Assembly: GCA_041397625.1 (NCBI GenBank)
Contig: JAWKWH010000003.1
Coordinates: 310,001-374,000, forward strand
DNA: 64,000 bases
Reading direction: 5' to 3'
DNA from: JAWKWH01 sp041397625
GTDB lineage: Bacteria > Pseudomonadota > Alphaproteobacteria > Rhizobiales > Rhizobiaceae
Made by a program: the position numbers and the translations under genes. Under the pieces are notes generated by a model. That model searched no databases. It was not told where the DNA came from and was given only the letters and a program-made list of their open reading frames with translations. Every line of letters starts with the position of its first letter. Position 1 is the stretch's first letter. Shown here one piece after another: positions 57,962 to 64,000 of this stretch.

Positions 57962-60262
57962 TCAGGCGGCCTCCCGAAGCTCCGTCGACGGTATCCTCAC
58001 CGAAACGATCGTGCCGACGCCTTCGCTGGAGCGGATCTTGAGCTTGCCGCCATGCATCTCGGCCAGCGACCGCGAGATCGCCAGGCCGAGGCCGGAACCG
58101 GTATGGTTCTTGGAAAACTGGTTCTGCACCTGCTCGAAGGGCCTGCCGAGCTTCTTCAGCGCCGGCTTGGGAATGCCGCAGCCCGTGTCCTCGATCGTCA
58201 GCACAAGCGCCTTGGAGGTCTTGCGCGCGCGCACGAGGATGCGGCCGCCCTTGCCGGTGAATTTCACCGCGTTGGAAAGCAGGTTGATCAGGATCTGTTT
58301 GGTGGCGCGGCGGTCGGCCACGACGCTCATGTCCTCGGGGATCTTCAAGTCGACGCCGATGTCCTTCTGCTTTGCCTGAAGCGAGATCACGCGCACCGTT
58401 TCAGTGATCAGCGGGCAGAGGTCTATCGCCTCGGTTTCGAGCGACATGCGGCCGGCCTCGATCTTCGACATGTCGAGAATGTCGTTGATGACGCCGAGCA
58501 GATAGCCGCCACTGGAATGGATGTCGCGGACATATTCCTCGTAGCGGTCGGAGCCGAGCGGGCCGAACAGCGCCGACTGCATCAGCTCGGAAAAGCCGAT
58601 GATCGCATTCAGCGGCGTGCGCAACTCGTGCGACATGTTGGCGAGGAATTCCGATTTCGCCCGGTTGGCCGCCTCGGCGCGTTCGGTTTCCTTCATGTAT
58701 TTCCGGTTCAGGTCGACCAGTTCGGCGGTGCGCTCCTCCTCGGCCTTGCGGGCCAGCGACAGGTCGTGGATGGTCGCCATCAGGCGGCGCTCGCTGTCGA
58801 CCAGCTTCTCCTCGTGCTGCTTGAGCTGGGTGATGTCGGTGCCGATCGACACCATGCCGCCTTCGCGGGTGGGCAGTTCGTTGACCTGCAGCCAGCGGCC
58901 GTCGGCAAGCCGGCGCTCGAAGGTGCGGTTGCCCCTGCCGTTCATCGGGCCGGCAAGCCGGCGCTCGAAGGCGAAGGCGGTCATGCGGTTTTCGACCTCG
59001 GCGCGGCTGGTGCCCGGCAGCACGTCGGCATCGGTCAGGCCCATATGGTCGAGATAGATCGTGTTGCACATGACGAGCCGCTCGTCGGCGTCCCACAGCA
59101 CGAAGGATTCGGGCACGTTTTCCACCGCGGCGCGCAGCCTCATGTCGGCGGTCTCCGAGCGCATGGCCAGGCGCTGCTGCTCGGTGACGTCGACGGCGAT
59201 GCCGACGAGGTGTACCTCCGGCGATTCGCGGTCGGAAACCTCGGCGCGGGCGCGCATCCACACCCAGCGGCCGTCGGCGTGGCGCATGCGGAAGATACGG
59301 TCGATGCTCTCGGTGTCGGCGGCGGCCACCTGTGTCGCGATCTCGAACAGGTCTCCGTCCTCGGGATGAATGATCGCCTGGACCTGGCCCAGCGACAGCA
59401 TGGCGGTCAGCGGCTCGTAGCCCAGCAATTCGTACATGGAGCGCGACCAGTACATGCGGCCGCGGCTCACGTCCCAGTCCCACAGGCCGCAGCGCCCGCG
59501 CGCCAGCGCCAGGTCGATGCGCTGATGGGCGCTGAGATAGATGCGATCGGCGAGTTTGGCGCGCGTTGCCTGGCTGAAATAGGCATAGACGATAATGGCG
59601 AGGATGGTGGCGGTCAGCACGAACAGTGTGACATTGAGCGAAACGGTCTTGCGCCAATCGGCGAACACCGCGTCAACGGGAACGAAAGCGCCGGTGGCGC
59701 CGCCATCCGGCGCCAGCGTCAACGCGGCGAACCAGTCCTCGCCGCCGATGCGTACGCGCATTGTGCCGGCGCGCTCGCCGAACAGGAACAGCGGCTGGCC
59801 GCCGTAAAGCAGGCCCTCGAGCGGCTTGCCCATGAAGGCGGTGTCGTTGTCGGTGGCGGCGATCACGTCGAAACGGCTGTCGGTGACGACCAGGACATGG
59901 CTCGGTGTCAGGGCGCCTAGGCGCCTGGTCTGTTCGATCGCCTCGTTCGCGCTGCCGGCGTCGGGCGCGGACAGGGCGCGTTCGAGCTGCACGCTGCTCA
60001 GCGACAGCAACGAACGGGCGCTGGTTTCGATCGTCTCGTACCAGCTCGACAGCGACAGTACCCTGGCGGCGGCGACGATCAGCAGGAAGACGACGATCAG
60101 CACCGGGATCGAACGGCGCACATAGGGCTCCAGGGCCAGCAGGCGCCGGTAGTCCGGCGCGGCAATGATCCGGGCATTGCCCTGCAGGCCTTCGCCTATT
60201 CCGACATGCCCCCGGCCGAACATGCGCCATCCGGTCGCGCCCGGCGCGTCCGCCTTAGCCAT
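57962..60262 (-). CDS. PAS sensor histidine kinase, PleC/DivJ/PdhS-type
   Basis: 766 residues. Two membrane segments (about 52-72 and 205-228) enclose a periplasmic sensor domain. They are followed by PAS domains at about 250-360 and 375-490 (the latter VENVPESFVLWDADERLVMCN) and a coiled coil. The HisKA domain has the phosphorylated His545 in SHELRTPLNAIIGFSELM; ATPase boxes are LLSNAVKFTGKG, EDTGCGIPK and GSGLGLAIS. The H-box sequence and the following FGPLGSDRYEEYVRDIHSSG stretch are those of kinases that act on DivK/PleD in alphaproteobacteria; neighbouring pepN recalls the cbrA locus of Sinorhizobium (from memory). No receiver domain is attached. The ATG at 60262 has GGGGAGAG upstream. 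Confidence 0.85.
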   Translation of the reverse strand: MAKADAPGATGWRMFGRGHVGIGEGLQGNARIIAAPDYRRLLALEPYVRRSIPVLIVVFLLIVAAARVLSLSSWYETIETSARSLLSLSSVQLERALSAPDAGSANEAIEQTRRLGALTPSHVLVVTDSRFDVIAATDNDTAFMGKPLEGLLYGGQPLFLFGERAGTMRVRIGGEDWFAALTLAPDGGATGAFVPVDAVFADWRKTVSLNVTLFVLTATILAIIVYAYFSQATRAKLADRIYLSAHQRIDLALARGRCGLWDWDVSRGRMYWSRSMYELLGYEPLTAMLSLGQVQAIIHPEDGDLFEIATQVAAADTESIDRIFRMRHADGRWVWMRARAEVSDRESPEVHLVGIAVDVTEQQRLAMRSETADMRLRAAVENVPESFVLWDADERLVMCNTIYLDHMGLTDADVLPGTSRAEVENRMTAFAFERRLAGPMNGRGNRTFERRLADGRWLQVNELPTREGGMVSIGTDITQLKQHEEKLVDSERRLMATIHDLSLARKAEEERTAELVDLNRKYMKETERAEAANRAKSEFLANMSHELRTPLNAIIGFSELMQSALFGPLGSDRYEEYVRDIHSSGGYLLGVINDILDMSKIEAGRMSLETEAIDLCPLITETVRVISLQAKQKDIGVDLKIPEDMSVVADRRATKQILINLLSNAVKFTGKGGRILVRARKTSKALVLTIEDTGCGIPKPALKKLGRPFEQVQNQFSKNHTGSGLGLAISRSLAEMHGGKLKIRSSEGVGTIVSVRIPSTELREAA

Positions 60263-60291
60263 TAAGGCTCTCCCCGAAACCTGATCCCCGT

Positions 60292-60345
60292 ATGATTCGG
60301 TAAAACCGCACATCCGAATCATCGGTAAGGAATCAAAGCTGATTC
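60292..60345. promoter_or_regulatory. Four GANTC sites and inverted repeats upstream of kinase
   Basis: GATTC 60294-60298, GAATC 60316-60320, GAATC 60330-60334 and GATTC 60341-60345 lie 32 to 83 nt upstream of the kinase start. They are parts of two perfect inverted repeats: ATGATTCGG/CCGAATCAT (9 bp, 13-nt loop) and GAATCA/TGATTC (6 bp, 4-nt loop). Such density fits a methylation-controlled (CcrM/GcrA) cell-cycle promoter; the repeats may also bind a regulator. Confidence 0.7.
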
Positions 60346-60403
60346 ACCTTGTCCAGACCTTTTTCGGGATTTCTTCGCGATTTGGCGCGCAAACCGGCCT
60401 GTC

Positions 60404-63049
60404 TCAGGCAAGCGTGCGATCGATGATGTCGCTGAGATCGGTCGACAGGCTCTCGCTTGCCGCGATCCGCGCCAGGGTTCGCCGGGCCTTTTCGCGCCGG
60501 CCTGGCTCAAGCGAGCGCCAGGAGCGCAGCGCGGTGGCGAGGCGGGCGGCGACTTGCGGGTTTGTCCGGTCGATCTTAAGCACCGCGTCGGCAAACAGCA
60601 CGTAGCCTTCGCCGTCGGGGCGGTGGAAGCCGGTCTGGTTGGCGCCGGCGAATGTGCCGATCAGCGCGCGCACCCGGTTGGGATTGTTCATCTGGAAGCG
60701 CGGATGCGCCATCAGCGCCCTGACCGTGTCGACCGCCTGCGGGCCGGCGGCCGAGGCCTGGACCTGGAACCACTTGTCCATCACCAGCGGGTCGGCGCCG
60801 AAACGCTTCTCGAAAGCGGCCAGTGCGTCGCCTGTCTTCCTCGATCCGGCGAAGCGGTGCACGAGCGTCACCAGCGCGGCCATATGGTCGGTCATGTTGC
60901 CGGCGGCGGCAAGGCGCTCGGCCGCCAGGGCAGGGGAACCGTCGGCGACAGACAGGTAGTCGGCCAGGAGGTTGGCGAGTGCGCGCCTGCCGGCGCTGTC
61001 GGCATCCGGGCTGAAGGCGGCGGCCGGCGCATTCGCCTTCAAAAGGCCGGAAAAGAGGTCGCGGTGGGCTGTGGCGATGGTTCCGGTGAGCGCCTCGCGC
61101 GCCTCGTAGATCGCGTCCGGATCGATGCCCCTGCCCATCTCGCGCGCGGTGTCGCTCTCGCTCGGCAGCGTCAGCAGCAGCGCCCGGTAGGCGGGTTCCA
61201 GCTGTTCGTCGCCGGCCAGTTCGCCGATCAATGCGATCAGGCCGGCGTCGAAATCCGGTTGCTTGCCGCCGCGGATGTTGCGGGCCGCGCCGATCAGCGC
61301 TTCCGTCAGCAGGGCGCTCAGCACCAGCGAACGGGCGACGCCGTCGCCGTCGTGGCGGGCAAGGAAGCGCCGGTCGGCGTCCGACTGTTCCAGCGACAGC
61401 GTCACCGGAGCGGAGAAACCGCGATTGATCGACAGGACCGGCCGCGTGGCCACGCCCGAGAAGACGACCTTCTGCCGGCGCTTGGTCAGGTGGATGACCC
61501 CGTCATTGACGGCGGCGCCCTCGACATCGTCGAAGGCCATGTCGCCGCCATTGGGTCCGACCAGGCCGAAGGCAAGCGGGATGTGCATCAGCCGCTTGCG
61601 GTTCTCGCCCGGCGTCGGCGCCAGCGACTGCTCGATGGTGACTGTGAAGGTGCGCGCCCGCGCGTCATGCGCCGCCGAGACGGACACGTTGGGCGTGCCG
61701 GCCTGATGGTACCACAGCGAAAACTGCTTGAGGTCGCGTCCGGAAGCTTCCTCGAAGGCGGCGACGAAATCCTCCACGGTCGCCGCGTCACCGTCATGGC
61801 GCTTCAGATAGAGGTCCATGCCGCGGCGGAAATCCTCCGGCCCGAGAATGGTGCGAATCATGCGCACCACTTCCGAACCCTTCTCGTACACGGTCGCGGT
61901 GTAGAAGTTGTTGATCTCGCGGTAGCGGCGCGGTCGCACCGGATGGGCGAGCGGTCCGGCATCCTCGGGGAACTGGTGTCCCTTGAGCGTGCGCACCTCG
62001 GCGATGCGCTTGACCGGCCGCGAGCGCTGGTCGGCGGAAAACTCGTGATCGCGATAGACGGTCAGCCCTTCCTTCAGGCAGAGCTGGAACCAGTCGCGGC
62101 AGGTGATGCGGTTGCCGGTCCAGTTGTGGAAGTATTCGTGCGCGATGATCGCCTCTATATTGGCGTAATCGGTGTCGGTCGCCGTGTCGGGATCGGCGAG
62201 CACGAACTTGTCGTTGAAGATGTTGAGGCCCTTGTTTTCCATCGCGCCCATGTTGAAGTCGGAGACGGCGACGATGTTGAAGACGTCGAGGTCGTATTCG
62301 CAGCCGAATGTCTCCTCGTCCCAGCGCATCGAGCGCTTGAGCGCGTCCATGGCGTAGAGCGCGCGCTCCTCCTTGCCCTTCTCGACATGGATGGCGAGCG
62401 CCACCTTGCGCCCCGACACGGTGGTGAATTCGTCGGTGATGCGGCCGAGGTCGCCGGCGACCAGCGCGAACAGGTAGGAGGGTTTGGGAAACGGATCGTG
62501 CCACTCGGCGAAGTGCCGGCCGTCGGCAAGCGTGCCGGCGCTGCCGGGATTGCCGTTCGACAGCAGCACCGGGGCGTCGTCCACCGGCGCCTCGATGCGT
62601 ACCGTGTAGACCGACAACAGGTCCGGCCGGTCGAGAAAATAGGTAATGCGGCGAAAGCCCTGCGCCTCGCATTGGGTGCAGTAGTTGCCGCCCGACAGAT
62701 AAAGACCCATCAGCTCAGTGTTGCCAGCCGGGTTCAGCTCGGTGACGATCGTCAGTTCGAAGCGCTTCGGGTGCGGCGGCTGCTTGAGAGCCAGGTGGTC
62801 GGGCGAGACGTCGAGATCGCTCTCGTCGACCGGCCTTCCGTCTACGAGCAGGGATCGCAGTTTGAGCCCGTCGCCGTCGAGGTGCAGCGGCGTGCCGGGA
62901 ACGGTGTCGTCGCGGCGCTCGATCTTCAGGCGCGCCGTCACCACCGTGCATTCCGGCGCCAGGTCGAAATGCAGATGCGTCTCGGGAACCAGATAGGCGG
63001 TCGGTTCGTAGTCTTCGAGGCGGTGGGTCTGGCCGGTGTCGGTTCGCAT
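60404..63049 (-). CDS. pepN: Aminopeptidase N
   Basis: 881 residues, M1 family of the E. coli PepN type. The exopeptidase motif is GAMENKGLN (about 268), the zinc motif is H304-E-Y-F-H308 followed by NWTGNR, and the distal Glu is in LCLKEGLTVYRDHEFS. The beta-rich N-domain (residues 1-190) and the large helical C-domain are of normal length. It removes N-terminal residues in cytosolic peptide turnover. The start ATG 63049 is preferred to a TTG one codon earlier. Divergent from the molybdenum hydroxylase gene, with 122 nt between them. Confidence 0.95.
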   Translation of the reverse strand: MRTDTGQTHRLEDYEPTAYLVPETHLHFDLAPECTVVTARLKIERRDDTVPGTPLHLDGDGLKLRSLLVDGRPVDESDLDVSPDHLALKQPPHPKRFELTIVTELNPAGNTELMGLYLSGGNYCTQCEAQGFRRITYFLDRPDLLSVYTVRIEAPVDDAPVLLSNGNPGSAGTLADGRHFAEWHDPFPKPSYLFALVAGDLGRITDEFTTVSGRKVALAIHVEKGKEERALYAMDALKRSMRWDEETFGCEYDLDVFNIVAVSDFNMGAMENKGLNIFNDKFVLADPDTATDTDYANIEAIIAHEYFHNWTGNRITCRDWFQLCLKEGLTVYRDHEFSADQRSRPVKRIAEVRTLKGHQFPEDAGPLAHPVRPRRYREINNFYTATVYEKGSEVVRMIRTILGPEDFRRGMDLYLKRHDGDAATVEDFVAAFEEASGRDLKQFSLWYHQAGTPNVSVSAAHDARARTFTVTIEQSLAPTPGENRKRLMHIPLAFGLVGPNGGDMAFDDVEGAAVNDGVIHLTKRRQKVVFSGVATRPVLSINRGFSAPVTLSLEQSDADRRFLARHDGDGVARSLVLSALLTEALIGAARNIRGGKQPDFDAGLIALIGELAGDEQLEPAYRALLLTLPSESDTAREMGRGIDPDAIYEAREALTGTIATAHRDLFSGLLKANAPAAAFSPDADSAGRRALANLLADYLSVADGSPALAAERLAAAGNMTDHMAALVTLVHRFAGSRKTGDALAAFEKRFGADPLVMDKWFQVQASAAGPQAVDTVRALMAHPRFQMNNPNRVRALIGTFAGANQTGFHRPDGEGYVLFADAVLKIDRTNPQVAARLATALRSWRSLEPGRREKARRTLARIAASESLSTDLSDIIDRTLA

Positions 63050-63171
63050 CAATCGTCTGTCCGGAAACGGAAATTTGTCAGGCGCGCCTCTTTACACGCT
63101 TATGGCCCATCGACCATAGTCGTTTCGTCCGCGCCGGACAAAAACTTCAATTCGAGATCCCGGGAACAATC

Positions 63172-64000
63172 ATGAACGCCATTCCTCCCAAATTCGGTTT
63201 GGGTGCTTCAGCCTTGCGGTTGGAAGACGATGCTTTGGTCACGGGCACGGGACGCTATGCCGATGACAACAAGGCCGACGGGCTGTTGCATGGCTATGTG
63301 CTGCGTTCGCCGCTGGCCAAGGCGAAGATCAGGTCGGTCGCCGCAGACGAAGCGGCTGCCGCCGATGGCGTTCGCCTCGTGCTGACGGCGGCCGACATCG
63401 CGCATCTGGGCAAGCTCGCCTCGCATGCGATGCAGCCGCAGCCGGACGGCTCGCGGGCGCCGACGCGCGACATTCCGATCCTGTGCGGCGACCAGGTGCA
63501 GTATGTCGGCGACGCCGTTGCGTTCGTCGTCGCCGACACCCGGGCGCAGGCGCAGGACGCCGCCGAACTGATCGAGGTGGACTACGAGGACGAGGAGCCT
63601 GCGGTCGGTACCGCCGAGGCGCTGGAAGACGGTGCGCCGCTGGCCTGGCCGGAACTGGGCACCAACCGCGCCTACGTCAACGAATGGGGCGACCGGCCGG
63701 CGACCGAGGCGGCGTTTGCCGCCGCCGCCCATGTCTCGCGCATCGAATTCGTCAACAACCGGCTGGTCTGCAACTACATGGAGCCGCGCTCGGCCACCGG
63801 CGAATGGCGTGAGGAGGAAGAGCGCTTCGTCCTGACCACAGGCTCGCAGGGCGTGCACGGCATCCAGGCCGGACTTGCCGGATCGGTGTTCCGCATTGCG
63901 AAGGAAAAGCTCCGGGTGATCACCGGCGATGTCGGCGGCGGTTTCGGCACCAAGGCGTTTGTCTATCGCGAATATGCGCTGGTGCTGGAAGCGGCAAAGC
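63172..64000 (+). CDS. Molybdenum hydroxylase large subunit (xanthine dehydrogenase/CoxL family), 5' part
   Basis: 276 residues are visible and the frame runs off the window. The start MNAIPPKFGLGASALRLED leads into the ald_Xan_dh N-terminal domain (GRYADDNKADGLLHGYVLRSP, about 27-47). The beginning of the molybdopterin-binding domain has YMEPRSATGEW and GDVGGGFGTKAF (about 255-266), the Gly-rich loop of the Mo cofactor site. Members are aldehyde or carbon monoxide dehydrogenase-like and work with FAD and 2Fe-2S subunits, which should lie outside the window. The substrate needs the active-site loop that is not seen here. Confidence 0.9.
   Translation, partial: MNAIPPKFGLGASALRLEDDALVTGTGRYADDNKADGLLHGYVLRSPLAKAKIRSVAADEAAAADGVRLVLTAADIAHLGKLASHAMQPQPDGSRAPTRDIPILCGDQVQYVGDAVAFVVADTRAQAQDAAELIEVDYEDEEPAVGTAEALEDGAPLAWPELGTNRAYVNEWGDRPATEAAFAAAAHVSRIEFVNNRLVCNYMEPRSATGEWREEEERFVLTTGSQGVHGIQAGLAGSVFRIAKEKLRVITGDVGGGFGTKAFVYREYALVLEAAK

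Noticed and set aside
1..64000. CRISPR array, prophage, insertion sequence or tRNA genes
   Set aside because: I saw no regularly spaced repeats, integrase, transposase or tRNA-like cloverleaf; the fibre-like gene at 52289 has no phage neighbours.

Overview
The window is one contiguous piece of a high-G+C alphaproteobacterial chromosome. It most likely comes from the Hyphomicrobiales (Rhizobiales), near the Phyllobacteriaceae/Mesorhizobium group. Three things point there: the gene order mraZ-rsmH-ftsL-ftsI-murE-murF-mraY-murD-ftsW-murG-murC-murB-(MATE)-ddl-ftsQ-ftsA-ftsZ-lpxC-bamD-recN-ligA; an arsR-arsC-aqpS operon; and small 'SPLEGEM'-type palindromic repeats, one of them read through inside a protein. 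The placement is inferred from gene content and was not tested by search. Both ends cut through genes.

Region by region. 1-8.6 kb: tail of an unrecognised gene, a large 5-oxoprolinase-type enzyme (minus), a divergent MarR-like regulator with a striking palindrome in the shared promoter region, an aldo/keto reductase, a GMC flavoprotein oxidoreductase and a DMT exporter. 8.7-17.5 kb: a TerB/J-domain protein overlapping an AmpD-type amidase, a lytic transglycosylase, a membrane-anchored M19 dipeptidase, the minus-strand arsR-arsC-aqpS operon, an ABM-domain protein coupled to an unknown protein, and a Tat-exported 2',3'-cyclic-nucleotide phosphodiesterase. 17.6-19.2 kb: the RNase P RNA gene (rnpB, plus) facing a Cys/Met-metabolism PLP enzyme (minus).

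19.4-46.1 kb is the division and cell wall (dcw) cluster, all on the plus strand and tightly packed. Most junctions are 4-nt ATGA overlaps, so translational coupling is likely. It makes lipid II precursors (MurB-F, MraY, MurG, Ddl), builds the divisome (FtsL, FtsI, FtsW, FtsQ, FtsA, FtsZ), and continues into lipid A synthesis (LpxC), outer-membrane assembly (BamD) and DNA repair/replication (RecN, LigA). A MATE efflux gene sits inside the cluster, followed by an intergenic region carrying four GANTC (CcrM) sites just before ddl-ftsQ-ftsA. Direct repeats resembling MraZ operators lie upstream of mraZ.

46.1-64 kb is mixed. It holds a relic-like intergenic stretch with a palindromic repeat, a beta-barrel protein, a secreted protein with a Lys/Val-rich segment, AzlC/AzlD, an Xaa-Pro aminopeptidase, a two-gene secreted operon with a tail-fibre-like protein, and prmA with an SCO copper chaperone and a 51-codon membrane microprotein. 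Divergent from these is a seven-haem TPR cytochrome. Then come a PAS histidine kinase of the PleC/DivJ/PdhS type with four GANTC sites in its promoter region, aminopeptidase N, and the start of a molybdenum hydroxylase large subunit.

The most interesting leads are the two GANTC clusters that tie cell-cycle methylation to division and kinase genes, the uncharacterised secreted fibre operon (52.3-53.9 kb), the heptahaem-TPR/SCO/microprotein neighbourhood (55.1-57.9 kb), the 34-nt palindrome at 4381-4414, and the in-frame palindromic repeat in the oxoprolinase gene.
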